Positions 16,011 through 24,413 are shown, counted from the stretch's first letter. The stretch: DNA of 36,915 bases from Erysipelotrichia bacterium (GCA_012799935.1 JAAZKG010000036.1:1-36915), one strand, 5' to 3'. Made by a program: numbers and translations. Notes: generated by a model from the letters alone, not told the origin.

Positions 16011-17564
16011 CTATAGAACTCCGATATAAGTCAACAGAACACCTACTACTAAGGCAGAAATCATCAGTACTACTGGTTTAATATTTTTCTTTAATAATTT
16101 AGACATTATATACACTGTCAATAATGGAACCATACTTGGCAATAATGAATCTAAAAACTCCTGAACACTAATTGCCATATCACCAGCAGTAATTACTAAT
16201 GGTGTTGATACCCAGACCATAGAACTGGTCATACCGCCGATTACCATCAATCCGACAATGCCAGCAGCAATTGACAGGTTTTCAAGTAAATTATATTGTG
16301 ATAATTTTGAAACAAAGTTCATACCTAATTCATATGACTTATGAGCTCCATAATAACGTGTAAATACAGCAGGTACATTAAAGATTATCAAAAATACCAG
16401 TGGTGCGGCAACATTACCCTGAACACCTAACGAACAAGCAACACCAGCTGCTACAGTACGCAGAATACCCCAGAAAATTGAATCACCTATACCAGCCAGT
16501 GGACCCATGAATGCTGAACGGACTGCACCGATTGATGCTGGGTCCATCGTGTCTCTGTTACGAGAATATTCTTCTTCCATCGCTAAAGTAATACCCATGT
16601 TGATAGGAGCACACTGAGGTGTAGTCTGGAACATTACACAGTTACGAGACATAGCTTCAGCTAAGGCTTCTTTGTCATCGCCATAGATTTTTCTCAGTGC
16701 TGGAATAAGAGCATAACCGAAACCGGTACCCTGAAATTTTTCATAGTTATATGAAGCTTCCAATGTAAAGGCACGCCAGAACATATTGTTGATTTCTTTT
16801 TTTGTCAGCATTGGCTTTGAATCAGCAGGTGCTGAAAAATCTGGTAGCTCCGTTGAACCAAGAGTGAAATATAAAACAGCAACTGAAGCACCCAAAATAG
16901 CAATCGCAATAGTATCCAAACCTAAATATGCTGCAAGCACAAAACCAATGAAGAAGAAGGCAGCAATCTTTTTGTTCCAGATAGAATTCAATAAAATCGC
17001 AAATCCAAGTGCAGGTAATAATTTTGTTCCAGCAGAAATACCATCCATTAACCAAGCTGGTAAACTGTTAAAGAAATTTTCAACCAATGTTGATCCTAAG
17101 TTTACACAGATAACAGTAGAAACAAAATACAGTAAACTCCAAAGACCAAATGCACACCAGTGATATCTCTCGTATTTTTTGTAATCCCCTTCTTTAGCTG
17201 CTTTGTCCATACCTGAAACAAAAACCTGAACTAAAATGTAATGCAGGTTGTCCAGCATTGAATAAAGTACCCCAAATGGTACTGCTAGGGCTAATGCTGC
17301 TTCCAATCCTGCACCTGACTGCATTGCGATTGCTACCGCAACACATCCAGCAAGTGTAACAACTGGTACAGCTCCGCCAATTGACATCTGTCCCATAAAT
17401 ATCAATTCAATTGAGCTGCCCATAATAACTCCTGTTGGTAAGTCACCATAGACTAAACCAACTAAAGCACCCAATACAACCGGTCTTTGTATCATACTGG
17501 TACCAGTAAGATAATCACATAAACCAATTACGGAAATTAATCCAACTAAAATCGACTGTAACAT
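16011..17564 (-). CDS. PTS mannose-family IIC-IID fusion
   Basis: This 517-residue protein combines two subunits that are normally separate. Residues 1 to about 240 are IIC (LQSILVGLISVIGLCDYL; MIQRPVVLGALVGLVYGDLPTG). After a short linker (around ELPDFSAPADSKPM), residues ~255-517 are IID (FWRAFTLEASYNYEKFQGTG; PALRKIYGDDKEALAEAM; FMGPLAGIGDSIFWG). The frame is continuous across the join. The pair forms the membrane channel that phosphorylates sugar during uptake. AAGGAGG precedes the ATG. IIA and IIB lie directly upstream, so this PTS is complete. The homologous IIC and IID at 10.0-11.6 kb are separate overlapping genes, a useful comparison for when the fusion arose. Confidence 0.93.
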   Translation of the reverse strand: MLQSILVGLISVIGLCDYLTGTSMIQRPVVLGALVGLVYGDLPTGVIMGSSIELIFMGQMSIGGAVPVVTLAGCVAVAIAMQSGAGLEAALALAVPFGVLYSMLDNLHYILVQVFVSGMDKAAKEGDYKKYERYHWCAFGLWSLLYFVSTVICVNLGSTLVENFFNSLPAWLMDGISAGTKLLPALGFAILLNSIWNKKIAAFFFIGFVLAAYLGLDTIAIAILGASVAVLYFTLGSTELPDFSAPADSKPMLTKKEINNMFWRAFTLEASYNYEKFQGTGFGYALIPALRKIYGDDKEALAEAMSRNCVMFQTTPQCAPINMGITLAMEEEYSRNRDTMDPASIGAVRSAFMGPLAGIGDSIFWGILRTVAAGVACSLGVQGNVAAPLVFLIIFNVPAVFTRYYGAHKSYELGMNFVSKLSQYNLLENLSIAAGIVGLMVIGGMTSSMVWVSTPLVITAGDMAISVQEFLDSLLPSMVPLLTVYIMSKLLKKNIKPVVLMISALVVGVLLTYIGVL

Positions 17565-17574
17565 ATTATCCTCC

Positions 17575-18048
17575 TTATTTATTTAACAGTTTTTTTATTA
17601 ATGTCTTCGACTCATCAGGTGTTCTGCGAATTTCTAATTCTACCCCTTTGTCAAGCAGATATTTGCAGATTTCAATATCCTCAGATGTCAAAGATATAGC
17701 TGGTGCGTAACGAGCTGAATCAGCTCTTTCTCTCAAGTTGCCAAAATTGAGCGATGGTAAATCAAGTTCATCAAAAATTCTTTTAGCATCAAGTAAATTA
17801 TTGATGATGACCATGACCCTTCTTGTTGTTTCTATTTGTTCCCTCATATATGCAATACCATCAGCTACAGAAATAATTTTTAGTTCAACGCCAATAGGTT
17901 TTGCCAGCCCTAAAGTCATTTTCAGAAACTCATCATTTACAACCTTATCGTTAACAATTACAACCGTATGAATTGAATAGGTTTGTGTCCATAACAGCGC
18001 TACCTGCCCATGTAACAGACGGTCATCAATTCTAATAACACTTATCAT
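17575..18048 (-). CDS. PTS mannose-family IIB component
   Basis: This 157-residue cytoplasmic protein begins MISVIRIDDRLLHGQVALLW, the canonical IIB-Man active site, with phospho-acceptor His13. It takes phosphate from IIA and passes it to the incoming sugar at IIC-IID. The length is typical. Its RBS (AGGAGGG) overlaps the stop of the IIA gene, and it ends 10 bp before the IIC-IID start. It could also serve the IIC and IID at 10-11.6 kb, which lack their own IIB, but this is inference. Confidence 0.95.
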   Translation of the reverse strand: MISVIRIDDRLLHGQVALLWTQTYSIHTVVIVNDKVVNDEFLKMTLGLAKPIGVELKIISVADGIAYMREQIETTRRVMVIINNLLDAKRIFDELDLPSLNFGNLRERADSARYAPAISLTSEDIEICKYLLDKGVELEIRRTPDESKTLIKKLLNK

Positions 18049-18060
18049 TTATTTTCCCTC

Positions 18061-18444
18061 CTATAATTCTTTCATATTAAAGAAGTGTACCTGTTTTTTT
18101 CCATTTTCAATGCATTCTTTAATAATGTCTTCATTGATGTCATCATCATTCATTAAAGCTAACTCAAGAATCATTGAAAGATTAAAATCCGTTATTATGT
18201 AAGCATCTTTCCCACGCAATGCTGTCATTACTTCTCTATTAACTGAGCCATAACAAATATCAGTGAAAACCAATAACTTTTCATCTGAATTTTCTACAAT
18301 ATCGGTAATGGTCTGTTCAATTGATTCACTTTCTGGTTTATAGCAGTCAACTACAAAAAACTTTCTTCTATCACCAATAATAAAATTGATTGTATCAAAA
18401 GTACCTGATGCCATTGATCCGTGTGTTGCAATAATGAATATCAT
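18061..18444 (-). CDS. PTS mannose-family IIA component
   Basis: This 127-residue protein begins MIFIIATHGSMASGTFDTI, matching the EIIA-Man start with the phospho-acceptor His8 in ATHG, which is charged by HPr. The length is a little short but complete for the family. The RBS is weak (only GAGA-like sequence), and the gene lies 59 bp after the PRD regulator, so it may depend on readthrough from it. It is followed by IIB and IIC-IID to make a full PTS. Confidence 0.93.
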   Translation of the reverse strand: MIFIIATHGSMASGTFDTINFIIGDRRKFFVVDCYKPESESIEQTITDIVENSDEKLLVFTDICYGSVNREVMTALRGKDAYIITDFNLSMILELALMNDDDINEDIIKECIENGKKQVHFFNMKEL

Positions 18445-18503
18445 ACAATCTGATCTCTTTTATTCTATTTATATTATATTTTTCTTTAAAACCTTCTTCA
18501 AAT

Positions 18504-20456
18504 CTATTTTTTCACTATCAATAGTGAAAGTTGATTAGCCAAATCTATGCACCTCATTAAATTTTCATAGGTTGGATTTTTACGATACTCTAATACAAGT
18601 TCATCGTTTTTTAACCACCTGGTCATAAAGTCCATCAGTAAAATAAACTGTCTTGCTTGGCTAATATTACAGTCAGCATAAATAATCGTCTGTATCAAAT
18701 TTTTATCGATAACTATCTGTTTTCTCAAATTGAAAATTCTTACAAATGATTTATCAGGATGACTTTTAGTGCATAATAATGCACATCCGTTTCCTAATTC
18801 TGTAATTGAATAATCACCAATCACATCTTTATCATCTTCTTTATTTTCAGATAATAAATTGTTAATCTCACTAATTAGTTCACTTTCATACGAGCATTGA
18901 AGATTATCATAAACATTATTTTCATCAAGAAGTAATTTATAAAACTCATTTCCAATCAGCGATTTTTCAATTAAAACCGAAAGTCTATCAGGATCATAAT
19001 AATTAAAGTTCTTCAAAATCAGAACTGGAATATTTTTTATTTGTGGCAGTCCTGTTGAAGAAATTATTATATCATATTGACTTTCATCAATATTATCCAA
19101 TTCAGTAACATCTAATAACCTGATTTCATCGTTATTACCTTTCCTAGCAAAGTTTATTTTACTGTAAAGTATTATTCCTTCCGGTCTGCCAGTTCCTGTG
19201 ATAACTGCTATTGTTAATCCTTCACTCATTCTTTTCCTGCTCAAAGCTAAAGAAAAATACAGTGCTAAGTAACCTTCCTCATTTTCATCAACAAAAACTG
19301 AGAACTCTTTTTCAATATCAAAAATTATTCTTCTAGCAAAAATGGTAGCCACCAAATTTTCTTTCACAGCATTGCCTGATTCATAGTTTCTTAATGGAAA
19401 ACCTATTTCAAGTCTTTCAATCATTGCACTGACATGTACTAAAACATAGTCATAAATTGTCTGATCCTGAACTATATCAACACCATACTGTTCTTTAATT
19501 TCCTGCATTGTCTTATTAATAACCATTCTTAAACGGGTATGTTTTAAAGTATCATCATTTAATGAATGTTTTACATTTATTCTTTTACTTTTAAGATGCA
19601 GACTAAAATAAATCGCTTCCGATTGTGGTAGCACTATTCCAAATGATTCAGCTAACCTGTCTGCCAAGGCTTTCCCAGCCTTTTCTTCCAACGTTCCTTT
19701 AATTTTGTCCGCTATCTCATCTGAAATTTTAGCATAGTCAAACAACATCCATCTTCTTAAGGCGATCATGATATGAATAGTAAAATTTTCTACCGAATAC
19801 GCTGAAATCTGTATTGAATAATCTTTTAAGACTCCTAATAGAATCGCTTTTATTCTTTTTATTTCCACTTTAAGTGAAGTTTCAGGAAACATCAGATTGT
19901 CTTCAGCCTGAATTTTATCATTAAAGTAATTGTGAAAGAAAAACTCAGCGATACAGATTCTTTTGTAGATTTCTGAACCAGCTAATAGTATTGAATTATG
20001 CTGATTATATTGAAGAAATAGCTTGTAACGCTTTAAAATAATCTCAACCTTTTTCAGACAGGAGTATAGAGTCGGTTTTTCCACATACATTTCATCTGCT
20101 AGATCATCCATATCTACTGGAAAATCCACGGACAGAAGTTTCATAATTATATAATTAATTCGTTCTTCAGAAGTCTGAGGAATACGTTTCTTTTCTTCTC
20201 TGTATTTTGTCTTGAGATGATCATCAAGTAAAGAAAACTTCTCTTCATCAAATACCTCTAGGCTATATCCCTGACCCTGCTTGGCAATTATTTTCCCACC
20301 ATATTTCTGTAAGACTGAAGATAATCTTCTGATATCTGATTTGATTGTACGTGAAGAAACGCCAGTAATAAATGCCAGCTGTTCACTTGTTATGGGCTTG
20401 TTGCTGTCTTTAATTTCCAGCAAAATTCTCAAAATTCTGTTATTTAATCCAATCAT
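18504..20456 (-). CDS. PRD-type regulator with degenerate EIIB/EIIA-like domains
   Basis: This 650-residue protein has an N-terminal HTH (LLEIKDSNKPITSEQLAFIT, then GVSSRTIKSDIRRLSSVLQK), a second helical DNA-binding region (about 105-155), and two PRD domains (about 185-400). An EIIB-like fold follows (LTIAVITGTGRPEG) that has Thr where the phospho-Cys would be. The C-terminal EIIA-like domain reads ELGNGCALLCTK where NGIAIPH is usual, so the phospho-His is Cys562. It is therefore probably regulated only through its PRD histidines. The ATG lies 1 bp after the GH4 stop with no clear Shine-Dalgarno, implying coupled translation. It probably controls the surrounding GH4-PTS-nagA operon. Confidence 0.85.
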   Translation of the reverse strand: MIGLNNRILRILLEIKDSNKPITSEQLAFITGVSSRTIKSDIRRLSSVLQKYGGKIIAKQGQGYSLEVFDEEKFSLLDDHLKTKYREEKKRIPQTSEERINYIIMKLLSVDFPVDMDDLADEMYVEKPTLYSCLKKVEIILKRYKLFLQYNQHNSILLAGSEIYKRICIAEFFFHNYFNDKIQAEDNLMFPETSLKVEIKRIKAILLGVLKDYSIQISAYSVENFTIHIMIALRRWMLFDYAKISDEIADKIKGTLEEKAGKALADRLAESFGIVLPQSEAIYFSLHLKSKRINVKHSLNDDTLKHTRLRMVINKTMQEIKEQYGVDIVQDQTIYDYVLVHVSAMIERLEIGFPLRNYESGNAVKENLVATIFARRIIFDIEKEFSVFVDENEEGYLALYFSLALSRKRMSEGLTIAVITGTGRPEGIILYSKINFARKGNNDEIRLLDVTELDNIDESQYDIIISSTGLPQIKNIPVLILKNFNYYDPDRLSVLIEKSLIGNEFYKLLLDENNVYDNLQCSYESELISEINNLLSENKEDDKDVIGDYSITELGNGCALLCTKSHPDKSFVRIFNLRKQIVIDKNLIQTIIYADCNISQARQFILLMDFMTRWLKNDELVLEYRKNPTYENLMRCIDLANQLSLLIVKK

Positions 20457-20457
20457 A

Positions 20458-21798
20458 CTAATCTAACAGCTGCCATGCCTTTTCCCAGAGTTCTGGCAGA
20501 TATTGTTTATTTGCTTGCAATAAATCATAGAGCAATGGTTTTACAATACTGACATCAGTGATTGTTCTGTTTAACGCAAACCCCTGAACACATTTTTTCA
20601 GATTATTTTCCAACACCCCGTCAACACACAGTCTCTCACAGGCATACTGATTTTCAATCATACCTTTATAGAAAATATCTACTTCACCAAAATACAGTTT
20701 TTCAACACCTGAAAAAGTCACTATACAAGGAATTTCAACAATTGCATCTCTGTCAATGTTGGGAATTGCTCCATCATTAACTACCGGAATTAAAAATTGG
20801 GTATTTCTTTTCGGATGTAAAGTTGCTTCAATGAAATCAAAAATATATTCTCCATGCACTTTGCTGTCTAAACCGCTTCCCTTAATTGTGTTATTTTCAA
20901 TAATCTGCTGGCACATTTTTTCTACTCCTGCCTGCTTTTTATCTTTTACAGAGTTTGCTCTAGTATAATCAGGATTTGATTCTTTAACAATTTCATTCAT
21001 ATAAAAATAATACTCAAAATATGTCGAAGGTATATATCCTCCTAAATCTTTCAGCATTTTACCCAACCTTTTGAAAGTTGCTACCCAATCTGAATCATTT
21101 TTCAATTCATCAGGGACCACATTTTCAGATGTCAGTTTTTTAATTATCTCCGGCATCCTATCTTTTCCAGTTGAATCATAAATATTATTAAACCAGCCAA
21201 AATGATTCAATCCAAAATATCTGGGAACTAATTCACCTTTTTTCAGATTCAAAGCTGATTCAAAGGCATCGAGCATCAGTATTGTCATATCACATAAATA
21301 AACAAGCCTCTTATCATCACGATAATACCTCCTTGTTGCTTCAGCCAACATACTAGCTGGATTGCCAAAATTGATAATCCAGCTGTCCTTTGAATACTTT
21401 CTGGCAGCATCTACTATTTCCAGTGTATCAGCAATTGAACGCATTCCGTACATCAGACCACCTGCTCCACAGGTCTCCTGACCAATACAGCCATGTTTCA
21501 AAGGTATTTTTTCATCCGCTTCTCGCATATCAAGTCCACCTGTTCTAATCTGAACAAGTATATAATCTACATCTTTAACAGCTTCATCCAGTGTCTGCGC
21601 AACTTTAATTTCACACTCAGGATAAATTTCATTAAACATTACTTCAGCTGCCTGATAACGTAAAAATTGCCTTTTTTCATCAATATCATAAAGATAAACC
21701 CTATTTAAAGGAAAAACTTCTTTCTTTTGACATAGGGTATGTAATAAAGGCAATGTGTACAGACTACCTCCTCCAATAACAGCTAATTTATATGACAT
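20458..21798 (-). CDS. GH4-family 6-phospho-glycosidase (NAD+- and metal-dependent)
   Basis: This 446-residue member of glycoside hydrolase family 4 hydrolyses phosphorylated disaccharides by transient oxidation with NAD+. The nucleotide-binding start is KLAVIGGGSLYTLPLL, with IGQETCGAGGLMYG, INFGNPASML, and the metal-binding Cys169 (YLCDMT) and His199 (GLNHFGWF). The ORF track begins at TTG 21831; the ATG at 21798, preceded by CGGAGG at proper spacing, is the real start. It is the first gene of an operon with a mannose-family PTS and nagA. Some GH4 enzymes (ChbF type) cleave chitobiose-6-phosphate, so a GlcNAc-containing disaccharide phosphate is the likely substrate. Alpha versus beta specificity is not decided. 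Confidence 0.92.
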   Translation of the reverse strand: MSYKLAVIGGGSLYTLPLLHTLCQKKEVFPLNRVYLYDIDEKRQFLRYQAAEVMFNEIYPECEIKVAQTLDEAVKDVDYILVQIRTGGLDMREADEKIPLKHGCIGQETCGAGGLMYGMRSIADTLEIVDAARKYSKDSWIINFGNPASMLAEATRRYYRDDKRLVYLCDMTILMLDAFESALNLKKGELVPRYFGLNHFGWFNNIYDSTGKDRMPEIIKKLTSENVVPDELKNDSDWVATFKRLGKMLKDLGGYIPSTYFEYYFYMNEIVKESNPDYTRANSVKDKKQAGVEKMCQQIIENNTIKGSGLDSKVHGEYIFDFIEATLHPKRNTQFLIPVVNDGAIPNIDRDAIVEIPCIVTFSGVEKLYFGEVDIFYKGMIENQYACERLCVDGVLENNLKKCVQGFALNRTITDVSIVKPLLYDLLQANKQYLPELWEKAWQLLD

Positions 21799-21931
21799 AA
21801 TATTACCTCCGATATTTACTGGCGCTAACAATATTTATTCCTTGATTCTTCAGCTTTATTTTACTGTTTCAATATTTAAAATTTCAATTATTTATTAACT
21901 TAGCAAAACAAAAATATTTTTTTCTATTTAT

Positions 21932-21961
21932 ATTATAAACCACAATAATTAAAAACTTCAA
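21932..21961 (-). promoter_or_regulatory. Promoter of the GH4-PTS-nagA operon
   Basis: On the minus strand TTGAAG (21961-21956) is followed after 18 bp by a perfect TATAAT (21937-21932). This gives a leader of about 125 nt before the GH4 ATG. No obvious operator palindrome overlaps it. Confidence 0.6.
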
Positions 21962-22050
21962 TTAAACTACTTTACGTTATTTGAATCAATAGTAACTACT
22001 CTTAATTTTGAAATTTTACGCTTAATTAACGGACGATATACCTAGACATT

Positions 22051-22405
22051 TTAAACACCATTGAATAAACAATAATTTTTAGTATCGTTATAATTGACTC
22101 TAAAATCAAACCACTTTGATATTCCAATCATAATTAGTATTTTTTCATTGTCATCGGTATCGGCAAATCCTTTAAGAAATACCATTAACGAAAGATACCT
22201 ATTTATATACTTAATAGCGACACTTTTATAGTAAGCCAACATTTTCTTTATTAAACTGTGAATATAACTAACCATATTTAAATGTTCTACCTTATTACGA
22301 GAAGTGTGTGTCTTTAAATTAACCAACTTACTTTCGCTTGCTTCAGCTAGTTAGTTGTAACAGAATAAACCATCACTATAAATAACGGATTTATTAAAGA
22401 TTCTT
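22051..22405 (-). pseudogene. IS1595-like transposase remnant (C-terminal part)
   Basis: The minus-strand translation reads KSVIYSDGLFCYN, a stop, then LAEASESKLVNLKTH and VSYIHSLIKKMLAYYKSVAIKYINRYLSL, then DDNEKILIMI. The spaced pattern H-S-(x)-L/I-K ... Y-K-(G)V-A-(T)K-Y-(L)N-R-Y-L-S-L matches the C-terminus of IS1595-family transposases as I know them. An in-frame stop interrupts it and no N-terminal domain is recognisable upstream to 22560, so it is dead. The listed 91-aa ORF is only its open portion, starting at a TTG. It sits right beside rmuC, at the right border of the GH4-PTS-nagA segment, which supports past mobile-element activity there. Its terminal inverted repeats were not found. 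Confidence 0.65.
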
Positions 22406-22585
22406 ATTAGCTAAATGTAGTGAAATATCTTTATTAGTTGGTTTTCTGTTAATTGAGCTGATTTTTAATAATTCCTATTGTCTCATATGTTATGTACCTC
22501 TTTCAGTAATAAAATACTTTATTTTTAACTTTATTGATGGAGGGCGTTTTATGTATATAAGTATATTATCGGTTAATTAAGCTTT

Positions 22586-22763
22586 TTTTTATTATCTTTC
22601 TATAATCCCATCATTTAGTTTATAATTAAATACAAGGAGTGATAAAAATGCCATTTTCGTTAGATATAAATCAAATACTTCTAATCACTATCAGTGTATT
22701 ACTGTTATTAATCGTTATTTTATTAATTGTCAATAATAGTAAAATAAATAAGCAGGAAAAATT
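22586..22763 (+). repeat. Copy 3 of the repeat: native rmuC 5' end with upstream flank
   Basis: The core at 22609-22763 matches copies 1 and 2, and 22586-22608 matches the upstream flank of copy 2. It holds a TATAAT at 22621-22626, AAGGAG and the first ~38 codons of rmuC. A second TATAAT occurs at 22601-22606 in the flank. Because this copy continues into the full gene, it is taken as the parent or regenerated copy. Confidence 0.95.
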
Positions 22764-24003
22764 AATTGATAGTAGATTAGATAAATATCTGATAGATATT
22801 AACAACAATACTAATTCTTCGCTAAATACCCTGGCAAACAATCTTTTCAATTACCTGCAGGCTAATAATAATGTCCAAATTGAAAGAATTGAAAATTCTA
22901 GCAGAAACATTAATGAAGGATTAAAATCTTTATCCAACTATCTTTTAGAATCCCAAAAACAAAATAATACTCATCAACTAAATAAACTAGAAACAATTAA
23001 TAAAACTCTAACTTCTAATGCTTTAATTGAAGAACAAAAACTGGATAATTTAAGAACAACAATAGAAACCAATCTAAACAGTATTAGACAGGACAATAAT
23101 AAGCAACTAGAACAAATGAGAAAAACAGTTGATGAAAAACTTCAAGAAACTCTGGAAACTAAATTAAGCCAATCATTTAAAACTGTTTCCCAACAATTAG
23201 AAAATGTTTATAAGGGACTAGGAGAAATGAGAACTTTAGCCACTGGAGTAGGTGATTTAAAAAGAGTTTTAACCAATGTTAAAACTAAAGGAATTTTAGG
23301 TGAAATCCAACTGTCAGCTATTATTAAAGATATTTTAAATAACTCACAGTATGAGGAAAATATAAATACCAATCCTGAAAGTAATGAAAAAGTAGAATTT
23401 GCGATTAAACTTCCTTCAACTGATGATAGTTTTATCTATTTGCCAGTTGACTCAAAATTCCCTTCTAGAGATTATATCGCCATTCAAAATGCCCTTGAAA
23501 CTGGTGATAAAGAAGAAATTGAAAATGCTCGAAAACAACTTATCAACACTTTAAAAATACAAGCTAAAACGATTAGAGATAAATATATTAGTGTGCCTCA
23601 CACTACTGAGTTTGCGATAATGTTTTTACCGACCGAAGGATTATATTCTGAAGCATGTAATCTTAATATGCTAGAAGTTTTACAAAGACAATATAAAGTT
23701 ACCATTACTGGTCCTAGTACCTTTGCGGCTTTATTAAACTCTTTGCAGATGGGCTTTAAAACATTGGCTATCCAAAAAAGAAGTAGCGAAGTTTGGAACC
23801 TGCTTGGATCAGTGAAAACTGAATTTGAAAAATTTGAAGGAGTCTTAAATAATGCCCAGCAATATATTCAAAAAACTTCTGATGAGTTGGATAGTCTGGT
23901 TGGAACCAGGACTAAAGCTATCAATAGACATTTAAAAAATATTCAATCAAGTAATATTCCACTTAGTGAATTTAATCAAATAGAAAATAAGGAGGTAGAA
24001 TAA
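22648..24003 (+). CDS. rmuC: DNA recombination protein RmuC
   Basis: This 451-residue protein has an N-terminal transmembrane helix (about 10-28), a long coiled coil rich in N, Q, E and K (about 35-190), and the RmuC nuclease-like domain: GILGEIQLSAIIKDIL, then IYLPVDSKFPSRDY, IMFLPTEGLYSEA, and ITGPSTFAALLNSLQMGFKTLAI. RmuC limits inversions at short repeats and is predicted to act on DNA ends. The ORF track begins at GTG 22639, which lies inside the AAGGAG; ATG 22648 is the real start. The HIT gene follows 1 bp later and is probably co-transcribed. The 5' end of this gene is what is repeated at 9.0 and 13.3 kb. Confidence 0.95.
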   Translation: MPFSLDINQILLITISVLLLLIVILLIVNNSKINKQEKLIDSRLDKYLIDINNNTNSSLNTLANNLFNYLQANNNVQIERIENSSRNINEGLKSLSNYLLESQKQNNTHQLNKLETINKTLTSNALIEEQKLDNLRTTIETNLNSIRQDNNKQLEQMRKTVDEKLQETLETKLSQSFKTVSQQLENVYKGLGEMRTLATGVGDLKRVLTNVKTKGILGEIQLSAIIKDILNNSQYEENINTNPESNEKVEFAIKLPSTDDSFIYLPVDSKFPSRDYIAIQNALETGDKEEIENARKQLINTLKIQAKTIRDKYISVPHTTEFAIMFLPTEGLYSEACNLNMLEVLQRQYKVTITGPSTFAALLNSLQMGFKTLAIQKRSSEVWNLLGSVKTEFEKFEGVLNNAQQYIQKTSDELDSLVGTRTKAINRHLKNIQSSNIPLSEFNQIENKEVE

Positions 24004-24004
24004 A

Positions 24005-24394
24005 ATGTGTGTTTTCTGTTCAATTATAAAAGGTGATATCCCAACAAACTTAGTTTATGAAGATGATGTTGTTATAGCAATACTGGATATTTCTCAAGCA
24101 ACAAAAGGTCATACCCTAGTTATTCCAAAAAAACACTACGTTAACATCTATGATGTTGAAGAAGAAACTCTGAAACATATGATTGCAGTATGTAAAAAAA
24201 TGGCTATCTTACTTACTGATAGACTAAATGCTGATGGTTGCAATATCGTTTCTAATAATAATGAAGCTGCAGGTCAAGCAGTGGGGCATATCCATTTCCA
24301 TGTTATTCCTAGATATGTAGGTGACGACTATTATATCCGTGGCCAAGTACATGATTATGATTTAAAAGAAATATTAGCTAAGATTACAAAATAA
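24005..24394 (+). CDS. HIT-family nucleotide hydrolase/transferase (Hint/HinT-like)
   Basis: This 129-residue protein begins MCVFCSIIKGDIP, with a CxxC typical of zinc-binding HIT proteins, and has the catalytic triad motif HIHFHVIPR (HxHxHxx) near residue 96. Such proteins hydrolyse nucleoside phosphoramidates or related adenylates in the cytoplasm. Its GGAGG lies inside the last codons of rmuC, with the ATG 1 bp after the rmuC stop, so the two are translationally coupled. A terminator follows at once. Confidence 0.95.
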   Translation: MCVFCSIIKGDIPTNLVYEDDVVIAILDISQATKGHTLVIPKKHYVNIYDVEEETLKHMIAVCKKMAILLTDRLNADGCNIVSNNNEAAGQAVGHIHFHVIPRYVGDDYYIRGQVHDYDLKEILAKITK

Positions 24395-24413
24395 GACCTT
24401 TATTTAGGTCTTA
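24392..24413. terminator. Bidirectional terminator between the HIT gene and glyA
   Basis: The perfect 8-bp stem TAAGACCT/AGGTCTTA has a 6-nt loop and overlaps the HIT stop codon. The two genes converge here, and the minus side continues into TTTTG, so it probably serves both. Confidence 0.75.

Noticed and set aside
16822-17055. Minus-strand 77-aa Cys/Trp-rich ORF
   Set aside because: It is a different-frame shadow of the IIC-IID gene with no RBS of its own.
16786-17163. Plus-strand 125-aa ORF
   Set aside because: Antisense shadow of the IIC-IID gene; no RBS, and the composition is that of a complementary frame.
21799-21831. TTG start at 21831 for the GH4 gene (extra MLAPVNIGGNI)
   Set aside because: CGGAGG lies between this TTG and the ATG at 21798, where the conserved SYKLAVIGGG begins.
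22639-22647. GTG start of rmuC at 22639
   Set aside because: It lies inside the AAGGAG Shine-Dalgarno; ATG 22648 is correctly spaced.
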